The notes beneath the pieces were generated by a model, which was given only the letters and a program-made list of their open reading frames with translations, did not search any database and was not told where the DNA came from. The position numbers were made by a program, and so were the translations under genes. From Acidobacteriota bacterium (GTDB taxonomy: Bacteria; Acidobacteriota; UBA6911; RPQK01), in assembly GCA_003819755.1 (NCBI GenBank), contig RPQK01000210.1:1-10160 (forward strand): DNA of 10,160 bases, read 5' to 3'. Of this stretch, positions 1 through 5,730 are shown in pieces; the first letter of the stretch is position 1, and the number at the start of each line of letters is the position of its first letter.

Positions 1-853
1 CAATTGTTTCGCCGAAAATCCTCTTGCTCAAGGCGGCGCCGGCACAACCCGAGCAGTTCGAGAATGCGATCGCGAACCGCTCGTCGCGGGCGGCCGCCCA
101 CAGGGCGGTCTTTCCGCCTCGCGAGTGCCCGACGACCGCGACTCGATGCGTATCGACGTCCGAGTCAGTTTCAAAATAGTCGAGTGCCCAGCTCGCCCCC
201 CAACCCCAGGCCGCTATCGTTCCCCAGGCGTCATCGGGTCGCTCGCCCGTTTCCAGCAAACCGTGGATTCCATCCTTAAAACCATCGTATTTGTCAGGGT
301 CGATGTCACTCGCCTGGAAAGCCGCGATCCCGTAGCCTCGCGCGATGACTTCCTCGGCGGGCCAGAAATCGCTTTTCACTTTCCGCGTCGGATCCGTGTT
401 CTCAGGTCCCCGATGGTTGATGAGAAGGAACAGCGGGACCGGCTTTCGGGCTCGATTCGGGAGGAAGATGACCAGCGGCATCTGAAGCTCTCGTGTGCCT
501 TTGGCGATCGTTACGATCACCTGCTTCAGAGTTGCCTTTCCCTCCATGGCCTGGGGATCGGTTGCGGTGAGTCGAAAGCGGACGCGGTCCGGCGAGCCGA
601 TTCGTCGCCCATAGATCTGCGTCTGGAGCAGATCGAAAATCCTCTTGCGCTGCCCAATCTGCCACTCCGCGGCGGTCTTCACGGTGCTCCCGCCCGGGAG
701 TGCGAGCACATCCGGCAGCGGATAAGAGACCACATTCGGTTCGTCATATCTGGGCTTGGGCGCCGCCTGGCTTTCCTGCCCGAGCGTCCGCGCCGCGAGA
801 ACGGCAAGAATGATGACGGCCAGAGAGACGGAAAGCGCGCCGACTTTTTTCAT
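1..853 (-). CDS. Exported glucuronoyl-esterase-like (CE15-type) alpha/beta hydrolase, 3' end missing
   Basis: The minus-strand frame stays open from an ATG at 853-851 to the window edge (284 residues seen; CE15 enzymes usually have about 400 or more). Residues 4-21 form a hydrophobic signal peptide (MKKVGALSVSLAVIILAVLA), so the protein is probably exported. Residues 56-82 (PGGSTVKTAAEW...YGR) and 164-186 (FWPAEEVIARGYGIAAF followed by ASDIDPD) match the CE15 layout. The nucleophile elbow is GHSRGGKTALWAAA with Ser244, followed by DERFAIAFSNCSGCAGAAL (257-275), which is typical of bacterial CE15 proteins. The catalytic His should lie past the left edge. Known CE15 enzymes cleave the ester between 4-O-methylglucuronic acid of xylan and lignin alcohols; that activity is inferred here. 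No strong Shine-Dalgarno precedes the ATG. A palindrome cluster at 879-903 lies just upstream. A general acetyl-xylan esterase is the main alternative. Confidence 0.85.
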   Translation of the reverse strand, partial: MKKVGALSVSLAVIILAVLAARTLGQESQAAPKPRYDEPNVVSYPLPDVLALPGGSTVKTAAEWQIGQRKRIFDLLQTQIYGRRIGSPDRVRFRLTATDPQAMEGKATLKQVIVTIAKGTRELQMPLVIFLPNRARKPVPLFLLINHRGPENTDPTRKVKSDFWPAEEVIARGYGIAAFQASDIDPDKYDGFKDGIHGLLETGERPDDAWGTIAAWGWGASWALDYFETDSDVDTHRVAVVGHSRGGKTALWAAARDERFAIAFSNCSGCAGAALSKRIFGETI

Positions 854-878
854 AGCCGGGAGTGTAGCACCTTTAGTC

Positions 879-903
879 CGCCTGGGAACCAGGCGAGACG
901 CCT
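879..903. promoter_or_regulatory. Operator-like palindrome cluster upstream of the esterase
   Basis: CGCCTGG (879-885), spacer GAA, then CCAGGCG (889-895) is a perfect 7-bp inverted repeat. The right arm also pairs with a third copy: AGGCG (891-895), spacer AGA, CGCCT (899-903). The result is three alternating half-sites within 25 bp, 26 to 50 bp upstream of the esterase ATG. The position suits a repressor operator or two mutually exclusive hairpins in the leader. A weak minus-strand -10-like TACACT lies at 860-865, with TTCCCA (882-887) inside the palindrome as a poor -35. The sequence shows the symmetry; the regulatory role is inferred. Confidence 0.4.
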
Positions 904-1145
904 ATGCGCGTTAAACTTAGCAACCTGCTGCTGGAATCGAAACGCGGGGCGCCGGGTTCATCTGGCGAACTCTCGCGCTCGCTCCCGTCAGGGAAGTCTT
1001 GCCTGTTTCTTCGGAGTAATCAGCGCGCAGCCGAGAGCCGTGCCGGTCAAATCCGGCTTCAGCCCGATGAAGCGAAAGCCCAGTCGCGATGAAGTTTTCG
1101 GCTCGTTCTTTCCCCGCGCGATGCCTTGATAGCGTGAGCGTCGCC

Positions 1146-1227
1146 GAGATTGGAGCCGAACTTGCTGCCCGGTTCGTATCCCACCCGTTCGCAACGGGTG
1201 GCTCGACTCAACGCGTCCTCCAATCTC
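1146..1227. repeat. Nested perfect inverted repeats
   Basis: An outer 10-bp pair, GAGATTGGAG (1146-1155) and CTCCAATCTC (1218-1227), encloses an inner 9-bp hairpin, CCACCCGTT (1181-1189), loop CGC, AACGGGTGG (1193-1201). Both pairs are exact. There is no T-tract on either side, so a standard intrinsic terminator is unlikely. The block ends 17 bp before the GTG of the DUF4159 gene, so it could be a 5' leader structure of that transcript, a protein-binding site, or part of a dispersed repeat. Confidence 0.5.
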
Positions 1228-1244
1228 CAAGAGTAGGATAAGCC

Positions 1245-1997
1245 GTGTCACGTAAGTTGTTTTTTCTGCTCTGTGTCGTCTCGGGAATCGTGCTTTTCAT
1301 TGCGCAAGATTTCCCGAAACATTCTGAAGCATCCAAACGCTCCCCCCAGGGGGAATTCACTCTGGTTCGCCTGATTTATCCCGGAGGAGATTCGCTGAAC
1401 AATTGGGCGACCGATCACCCCAAGGCCGACGAGCAGCTTGTTCTTGGGCTTCGCAGGGTGACGGGGTTGGACTATGTCAACCCGGAGCCCAAGGCAATCC
1501 ACATCTCCGACCCGGAGCTTTTCGAATACCCGTTCGCCTACGCCGTCGAGGTGAGTCAGATGCAGCTGTCGGACTCCGAGGCCCGGACGCTCAGAGAGTA
1601 CCTGCTGCGGGGAGGATTCCTGGCAGTGGACGATTTCCACGGCGATCAGGAATGGGGTCGGTTCGCGGCCGAGATGAAGGAGGTGTTTCCCGAATATGAA
1701 CCGGTCGATCTTCCGCTCTCGCACCCGATCTTTAACTGTTTCTATGACATCGACAACCTGATTCAGATCCCCGGGCTTCAATACCTCTACACCGGAAGCG
1801 TTTCCGAGAAGGGGGGGACGGCACCCCACTATCGAGGCATCATCGGGCCGGGCGGGAGAATCATGGTTATGATCACCCACAACTCGGATCTCGGCGATGC
1901 CTGGGAATGGGCCGACATGCCGAGCTACTCCAGTGTGTACGCCACCCGGGCCTATCAACTGGCGACCAATTATGTGATCTACTCCATGACGCACTGA
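1245..1997 (+). CDS. Secreted or membrane-anchored DUF4159 family protein
   Basis: This is a 250-residue protein of unknown function. It starts at GTG 1245; an in-frame TAA at 1239-1241 excludes any earlier start. The Shine-Dalgarno is weak. Residues 4-20 are strongly hydrophobic (KLFFLLCVVSGIVLFIA), so the protein is exported or held by an N-terminal anchor. DUF4159 hallmarks run in order: FTLVRLIYPGGDSLNNWATD (38-57), RGGFLAVDDFHG (122-133), LPLSHPIFNCFYDI (156-169), THNSDLGDAWEW (211-222) and AYQLATNYVIYSMTH (236-250). The single-domain length is complete for this family. DUF4159 genes are often found near MoxR ATPase/DUF58 clusters; none are visible here, so this copy looks solitary. The biochemical role is not known and I do not infer one. 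Confidence 0.85.
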   Translation: MSRKLFFLLCVVSGIVLFIAQDFPKHSEASKRSPQGEFTLVRLIYPGGDSLNNWATDHPKADEQLVLGLRRVTGLDYVNPEPKAIHISDPELFEYPFAYAVEVSQMQLSDSEARTLREYLLRGGFLAVDDFHGDQEWGRFAAEMKEVFPEYEPVDLPLSHPIFNCFYDIDNLIQIPGLQYLYTGSVSEKGGTAPHYRGIIGPGGRIMVMITHNSDLGDAWEWADMPSYSSVYATRAYQLATNYVIYSMTH

Positions 1998-2122
1998 GAG
2001 GCGCACGGGGCACCGGACCATATGGCGGCGGCAGAGGCTGAACTTTGTTAGCGCTTATACCCGCAAGGGGTTCGGTCACCCGGGGCTACGCGGCCTTCGT
2101 CCCTCCGGGACTCTGTTGGTTG

Positions 2123-2172
2123 CCCTCGGGCCTTTTTTCAACACCCTCCCTCGGGCCTTTTTTCAACACCCT
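2123..2172 (+). repeat. Tandem 25-bp duplication with terminator-like GC hairpin plus T-tract
   Basis: Two exact, adjoining copies of a 25-bp unit (2123-2147 and 2148-2172) begin CCCTCGGGCCTTTTTTC. In the first copy, GCCC (2122-2125) can pair with GGGC (2128-2131) across a tight two-base turn and is followed by six Ts. The second copy lacks the leading G, so its stem is one pair shorter. The block lies 125 bp past the DUF4159 stop and 51 bp before the amidotransferase gene, where a terminator would be expected. The stem is very short, so termination is a possibility only. A small extra hairpin, GTCCC/GGGAC, sits at 2099-2111. Confidence 0.55.
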
Positions 2173-2223
2173 CGCTTGCTTGCGTGGCTGTAAAATCGAT
2201 ACCAACCATTCAAGGGGTTTCAT

Positions 2224-2919
2224 ATGCGAGCGCATTACCTACAACATGTTCCGTTCGAAGATCTTGGCAGCACCCGGTCATGGCTGACGGCGGAGGGCTA
2301 TCAGTTAACCAGCACCCGCTTCTTTGAGTCGGCGCTTCTCCCCCATCCGGAGGATCTGGATCTGGTTATCGTGCTCGGGGGTCCTATGAGCGTCAATGAC
2401 GAGGCTCGGCTTGCGTGGCTGATCGAGGAAAAGCGTTTTATTCGTGCCTGCGCTGAAGCGGGGAAATCGGTGCTCGGAGTCTGCCTTGGCGCACAACTCA
2501 TCGCGAGCGCGTTCGGCGCGCAGGTATATCCCAATCGTGTGAAAGAGATAGGTTGGTTTCCAATCTACAGTGTGACCGCCTCGGAGGAATCCATCTTCAG
2601 ATTCCCGCAAAAGGTAGACGTTTTCCACTGGCACGGAGAGACTTTCGATCTCCCGCCGGGAGCAGTCCATACGGCCCGAAGTGAGGCCTGCGAGAACCAG
2701 GCGTTTCAGCTCGGCCGATCGGTGATCGCTCTGCAGTTCCACCTTGAGACTACTCCGGAAGCAGCTCGCGGCATGGTTTCGCAAAGCCGTGCCGAACTCT
2801 TGCCCTCGGGATATGTTCAGTCCGGGACAGAGATCCTTTCAGTTTCACCCGCGAATTACGAGATCGCAAACAGCCTGATGGCGCAGGTCCTCTCATTTCT
2901 CCGAGGCCGTGACAGCTAG
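2224..2919 (+). CDS. Class I glutamine amidotransferase-like protein (GMP synthase-like GATase1)
   Basis: A cytosolic protein of 231 residues with a free-standing type 1 glutamine amidotransferase domain. The triad is visible: nucleophile Cys87 in GVCLGAQLIA, His173 and Glu175 in LQFHLE. The oxyanion-side motif VIVLGGPMSVND (48-59) and the VFHWHGETFDLP segment (133-144) place it with GMP-synthase-like GATases rather than with PfpI or anthranilate types. The start is fixed by AAGGGG (2212-2217) six bases before the ATG. There is no synthetase partner or transporter next to it, so the acceptor of the ammonia, or any gamma-glutamyl hydrolase activity, cannot be stated. Such stand-alone members include putative glutamine hydrolases acting on gamma-glutamyl compounds. 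It converges on the PPC gene with only 4 bp between stop codons and no clear terminator there. Confidence 0.85.
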   Translation: MRAHYLQHVPFEDLGSTRSWLTAEGYQLTSTRFFESALLPHPEDLDLVIVLGGPMSVNDEARLAWLIEEKRFIRACAEAGKSVLGVCLGAQLIASAFGAQVYPNRVKEIGWFPIYSVTASEESIFRFPQKVDVFHWHGETFDLPPGAVHTARSEACENQAFQLGRSVIALQFHLETTPEAARGMVSQSRAELLPSGYVQSGTEILSVSPANYEIANSLMAQVLSFLRGRDS

Positions 2920-2923
2920 ACAA

Positions 2924-3472
2924 CTACCGATAGTTCTTATCATCGACCCGGCTGAGGTCGAGGCCGTCACGAAACACACCAATCGTGACGATCGCAAAGG
3001 TGAACGTGATCGTGCCTGGTTCCAGGTGCCCGCCGAATGCTCCATCTGCGTTGGCGAACGTGATGTGCGCGTGGACTCGGCCATCGATGACGTGACCGTT
3101 CATGCTCGCAATGTCGGCCGGTGCTGAGGGGTTCTTCACAAAGACGTTCTTCGACGGGAAGGTCGTGTTGCTGACCATGTGGTAGTGGTAGCCGCGAACC
3201 GACCCGATGCCCGACAGTATCACGGCGTTTTGGATCTTTTGTTCTTTCACCATGCGCTGTATGCCTTCGAGGATGTCGGCCTGGTTCTTGAAGCGCAGCA
3301 GGACCACTCGCTCGATTTGGCTGGTGAACGCCTGCACATCGGGGACAGCATCGCTGTTCGGTTTCGAGTCTTCCGCCGGGGTGGTGGACCGGGTCACTTC
3401 ATTCCGGGTTTCCTGGGCAGCGGCCTGACCGAGACTCGCAAGCAGGCTGAGAATTACAATCATCGTGCGCAT
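2924..3472 (-). CDS. Secreted PPC/DUF296-domain protein
   Basis: A 182-residue protein with a clear signal peptide, MRTMIVILSLLASLGQAAAQ, and a likely cleavage after Ala-Ala-Ala near residue 19. A low-complexity linker (21-48) is followed by one PPC domain (about 50-170). The domain motifs are IQNAVILSGIGSVRGYHYHM (80-99), the His pair VHAHITFA (133-140; His134, His136) and GAFGGHLEPG (144-153; His149), then FAIVTIGVF. In bacterial and archaeal PPC proteins such histidines bind a metal, often zinc. Plant relatives are AT-hook nuclear proteins, but no AT hook is present here and the protein is exported, so a DNA-binding role is unlikely. The start is secure: AAGGAG (complement of 3478-3483) lies 5 bases before the ATG and overlaps the TAA of the upstream regulator. 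The two genes are therefore probably co-transcribed and perhaps translationally coupled. The function is unknown. Confidence 0.85.
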   Translation of the reverse strand: MRTMIVILSLLASLGQAAAQETRNEVTRSTTPAEDSKPNSDAVPDVQAFTSQIERVVLLRFKNQADILEGIQRMVKEQKIQNAVILSGIGSVRGYHYHMVSNTTFPSKNVFVKNPSAPADIASMNGHVIDGRVHAHITFANADGAFGGHLEPGTITFTFAIVTIGVFRDGLDLSRVDDKNYR

Positions 3473-3481
3473 GTTGACTCC

Positions 3482-4441
3482 TTAATCCTTCCCATGGCCG
3501 GCCGTGAACGGCACCTGATTGTGTATGAAGTAGTTCAACTGAACCCGGTTCTGCACGCCAAGCTTGCGATAGACGTTGTAGGCGTGCTTCTTGAGCGTCT
3601 CCGTGGAGATGAACAGCCGGCTGGCGATTTCCTTGTTGCTGAGACCCTTCAGGACCAGTTCGACCACTTCGATTTCGCGTACCGAAAGCCCGAGCGGGGC
3701 GAGGCGCTCGGCAAGGTCTGCCCGCATCGGCTGCAAGGATCGTTCGCGCGAGTGCCGGGCGAGAAACCGATCGAGAGCGACCAGGGCCGGGATATTCACC
3801 GCGACCTGCAAAAGGGCCAGGACGTAGTTCGTAGTTCCGATGCCCAGCAGTGCCGCCGCGTCGTGCAGCGCCAGGTCGAAGACAACGTACCCTCCGAGAA
3901 ACGCGCCCACAACCCGACGCAGGCCCGTTCTCTCCAGCGGGTCGTCTATGCTCCAGGTCCGTGCCAGCGCCACGATCGTCCACCCGTATACGGTGGCGGT
4001 CTTGATCAGGAACATCAGAACGCCGGCTGCGGCACCCCATCCAGATACATGGTCGGGGGCCGCCTCGGACGCCACGAGGATCAGGACCACGACGGCACCC
4101 CAGGCGCCGGTGTAGAGGGCCAGATAAGCCCGGGGGAGTGGGTACCGGGCGACCTGCGCGAGGAACGAAGTCAGAAAATACAGGGCTGCCGCCATGGCGA
4201 TGACCGTGAGCGGGCCGAACGCCATGGCAAGCGGCGGGTACGCTGCCGGGGGCAAAAAGACGTCCACGAGCACGAACTGGACGACCGACAGCAGCACGAG
4301 GGCGGTCCAGGAGCCAACGTAGAGCGTCCAGGCGGAGAGGTAGGGCTGCGGGTAGCGCGACTGGTACCGGTACGCAGCCCGGACAGCCAGGAAGCCGATT
4401 ACGGCGACCGCGAAGAAGTAGGCAAGTGCCGAGGCGCGCAC
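3482..4441 (-). CDS. Seven-helix membrane protein with C-terminal LuxR-type HTH
   Basis: A 319-residue regulator starting at GTG 4441-4439; an in-frame TGA at 4447-4445 rules out an earlier start. Seven hydrophobic helices are visible at roughly 4-23, 35-60, 70-96, 104-126, 134-160, 175-201 and 205-227. A basic linker (228-245) leads to a LuxR/FixJ-type helix-turn-helix at about 250-306. Its hallmark residues are GLSVREIEVVELVLKGLSNK (251-270), EIASRLFISTETLKKHAYNV (271-290) and YRKLGV. The HTH would lie in the cytoplasm. There is no receiver domain, so the membrane part itself probably senses a signal and the HTH acts on DNA while tethered. Likely targets are its own operon and the divergent methyltransferase gene, judged by position only. 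The gene is followed after 9 bp by the PPC gene. The ligand is unknown. Confidence 0.85.
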   Translation of the reverse strand: MRASALAYFFAVAVIGFLAVRAAYRYQSRYPQPYLSAWTLYVGSWTALVLLSVVQFVLVDVFLPPAAYPPLAMAFGPLTVIAMAAALYFLTSFLAQVARYPLPRAYLALYTGAWGAVVVLILVASEAAPDHVSGWGAAAGVLMFLIKTATVYGWTIVALARTWSIDDPLERTGLRRVVGAFLGGYVVFDLALHDAAALLGIGTTNYVLALLQVAVNIPALVALDRFLARHSRERSLQPMRADLAERLAPLGLSVREIEVVELVLKGLSNKEIASRLFISTETLKKHAYNVYRKLGVQNRVQLNYFIHNQVPFTAGHGKD

Positions 4442-4560
4442 GGCTCACTTCTACCAGAAATCGACCGCTACCACAAAGGTGGAAAAAGACGCGGATACCA
4501 CTTCTTTGTCGGATGACGACTGGCGGGAGCGAGCGTCTACTTCAATGTCGGAGGTGGAAT
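4442..4560. promoter_or_regulatory. Divergent promoter region between the LuxR-type regulator and methyltransferase genes
   Basis: This 119-bp gap must hold the promoters of both divergent genes. An imperfect direct repeat is visible: ACTTCTTTGTCGGA (4500-4513) and ACTTCAATGTCGGA (4539-4552), 12 of 14 identical with a 39-bp period. A small inverted repeat, CCAC (4471-4474) and GTGG (4479-4482), and three TACCA elements (near 4452, 4469 and 4496) are also seen. The second direct-repeat copy runs into the strong Shine-Dalgarno GGAGGT (4550-4555) of the methyltransferase gene, so binding there could affect initiation. No consensus -35/-10 pair stands out. A role as the regulator's binding site is inferred from position. 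Confidence 0.4.
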
Positions 4561-5403
4561 ATGCGTCACTCACGCACTCTAGTTGTCGTCCTCATCATCG
4601 TACTCGCATCCCTGACCGGCCTGACCGCGCAGTCGGGACACGACCAGGAGGCGAGCTGGAACGCTTTTCTCGCCTGGCTCAAGACGGCGTCGATCGAGCG
4701 CTTTCCGCTCCTGGAGTACGGAGACAAGCTCCGGCAGGAGGGTAAGGGCGAGGCGGAGATCAGGCAGCAGGTCGCTTTGTTGACGAGACTGATCGGCGAG
4801 CGGTCGGACTGGATTGGCATCCACTACGACAAGGTGTACACCAGGCCGGTCACGGGCGACCCGGAGACGGACGGGTTCAATTCGTACCCCAGCGCTCTCG
4901 TCGCCGACTCGATCAAAGGGTTAAAGCCGGGCAGCGCGCTGGATGCGGGCATCGGACAGGGAAGGAACGCGGTGTTCCTGGCAGAGCAGGGCTGGACGGT
5001 GACCGGGTTCGACGTCTCCCAGGAAGCGCTCGCCGCATCACAGGCTAACGCCAGGAAGGCCGGGGTGCGAGTGACGACGGTGAACGCCAGCTATGAGGCG
5101 TTCGATTTCGGCGCCAACCGGTGGGACCTCATCGTGCTGGCGTTTGCCTGGGCGCCCTTGGACGATCCCGCCTTCGTGGAGAGGCTTCGCGCTTCGCTGC
5201 GCCCCGCCGGCCGAGTGGTCGTCGAGCATTTCATCCAGGCGGCGGGCGGGCCGCAACCGAACGTCGTGCGGAAGCTCGCCCCAAACCAGCTCCGACGCCT
5301 GTTCGAAGGGTTCGAGATGGCGTTCTATGAGGAGGCCGAGGGTGTGGGCGACTGGGGCGGGCCGGGCTCGCAGCTGGTCCGAATGGTGGCGGTCAAGCGC
5401 TGA
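4561..5403 (+). CDS. Class I SAM-dependent methyltransferase with signal-peptide-like N-terminus
   Basis: A 280-residue protein. The ATG at 4561 is chosen because GGAGGT lies 5 bases upstream and because translation from it gives a clean signal-peptide-like start (RHSRTLVVVLIIVLASLTGLTAQS, split as basic n-region 2-5, hydrophobic 6-20, TAQ near 22-24). The frame is open 45 codons further upstream, but those codons look noncoding. The Rossmann methyltransferase core starts with motif I LDAGIGQGRNAVFL (127-140), then the acidic ribose-binding residue Asp151 in GFDVS. WDLIVLAFAW (188-197) and the post-motif RASLRPAGRVVVEHF (210-224) follow. Residues 26-110 form a helical N-terminal part (WNAFLAWLK, YGDKLRQEG, IHYDKVY). 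SAM is cytosolic, so an exported methyltransferase is odd. The N-terminus may instead be a membrane anchor with the enzyme facing the cytoplasm. The substrate is unknown. Confidence 0.8.
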   Translation: MRHSRTLVVVLIIVLASLTGLTAQSGHDQEASWNAFLAWLKTASIERFPLLEYGDKLRQEGKGEAEIRQQVALLTRLIGERSDWIGIHYDKVYTRPVTGDPETDGFNSYPSALVADSIKGLKPGSALDAGIGQGRNAVFLAEQGWTVTGFDVSQEALAASQANARKAGVRVTTVNASYEAFDFGANRWDLIVLAFAWAPLDDPAFVERLRASLRPAGRVVVEHFIQAAGGPQPNVVRKLAPNQLRRLFEGFEMAFYEEAEGVGDWGGPGSQLVRMVAVKR

Positions 5404-5428
5404 GCGCGGGAGGGCACTGAAGTCTTTA

Positions 5429-5673
5429 GTTGTCCAATCGAACAGAGCCGCAAGCGCAGCGCTTTTTTTGCGGAGGGCGTCGGATACGATGGGCCGGCAC
5501 AATCTGTTCGCAGTGCCGCGTTGAGGCGGTTTTTTATCATTGATTCGGCTTAAGTTGAACCGCTCTTGACTGACGGATAAGGGCCGCACTGAGAGCTGAT
5601 TGTGCCAGCCCATCGTATCCGACGCGCTCCGCAAAAAAAGCGCTGCGCTTGCGGCTCTGTTCGATTGGACAAC
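5429..5673. repeat. Long near-perfect inverted repeat (76-bp arms), possible MITE
   Basis: The left arm (5429-5504, starting GTTGTCCAATCGAACAGAGC) and the right arm (5598-5673) are reverse complements at 74 of 76 positions. Mismatches fall at 5476/5626 and 5495/5607. Homology fades inward but still includes CAGTGC (5511-5516) paired with GCACTG (5586-5591). The 93-bp centre has no gene and contains a further inverted pair, GCGGTT (5526-5531) and AACCGC (5558-5563). Each arm also holds its own small hairpin (AGCGC-A-GCGCT beside seven T/A). The element lies between two plus-strand genes. A transcript through it would fold into one very long stem that could end transcription or attract RNase III. 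No direct flanking duplication is adjacent to the ends; CTTTA occurs at 5424-5428 and 5679-5683, but the right copy is 5 bp beyond the arm. Confidence 0.9.
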
Positions 5674-5716
5674 ACGCCCTTTATCAATCAAGCTGGCCCC
5701 CGGCCGCGGAGTTTGC

Positions 5717-5729
5717 TATAAGCAGGGAG
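5717..5729 (+). promoter_or_regulatory. Weak -10-like box and crowded Shine-Dalgarno before the isomerase
   Basis: TATAAG (5717-5722) resembles a -10 box, but the spot 17 bp upstream (5694-5699, TGGCCC) is not a -35. If used, transcription would start at or within a base or two of the ATG at 5731, giving an almost leaderless message. The purine run AGGGAG (5724-5729) ends one base before the ATG, too close for normal ribosome spacing. Neither signal is convincing alone. Confidence 0.2.
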
Positions 5730-5730
5730 C

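Larger units (their letters stand above)
854..1244. other. Intergenic region between divergent esterase and DUF4159 genes
   Basis: No convincing intact gene lies here. It is the shared upstream region of two divergent genes and holds the palindrome cluster at 879-903 and the nested inverted repeats at 1146-1227. On the minus strand two adjoining frames read like protein and join only with a one-base shift near 1108-1115. The upstream frame (about 1236-1113) contains YEPGSKFGSNLGDAHAIKASRG, and the downstream frame (about 1113-991) contains NEPKTSSRLGFRFIGLKPD before a TGA at 990-988. This faintly resembles the C-terminal end of a formylglycine-generating-enzyme/SUMF1-type domain (RGG...GFR), but no start or upstream part exists. 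It may be a decayed gene fragment or only a structured noncoding repeat. Confidence 0.4.

Noticed and set aside
125..1129. Long plus-strand open frame (334 codons) opposite the esterase
   Set aside because: It is antisense to a clear CE15-type protein with signal peptide and serine elbow, and its own translation has no recognisable motifs. High GC makes such mirror frames common.
2191..2196. TAAAAT as a -10 box for the amidotransferase gene
   Set aside because: No -35-like hexamer lies at 16-18 bp upstream and there is no extended -10 element, so the promoter cannot be supported.
2179..2421. Shared 12-mer CTTGCGTGGCTG at 2179-2190 and 2410-2421
   Set aside because: One copy lies inside the amidotransferase coding sequence with no extended similarity around it; this is within chance for a 10-kb GC-rich window.
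3179..4516. Long plus-strand open frame (445 codons) opposite the LuxR regulator and PPC gene
   Set aside because: The minus-strand genes have transmembrane helices, an HTH, a signal peptide and a good ribosome site; the opposite frame is rich in charged, low-complexity sequence without motifs.
5038..5691. Minus-strand open frame running through the long inverted repeat into the methyltransferase gene
   Set aside because: Its sequence is the translated repeat arm joined to antisense methyltransferase codons. The same peptide-like stretch appears from both arms, as expected of a palindrome and not of a gene.
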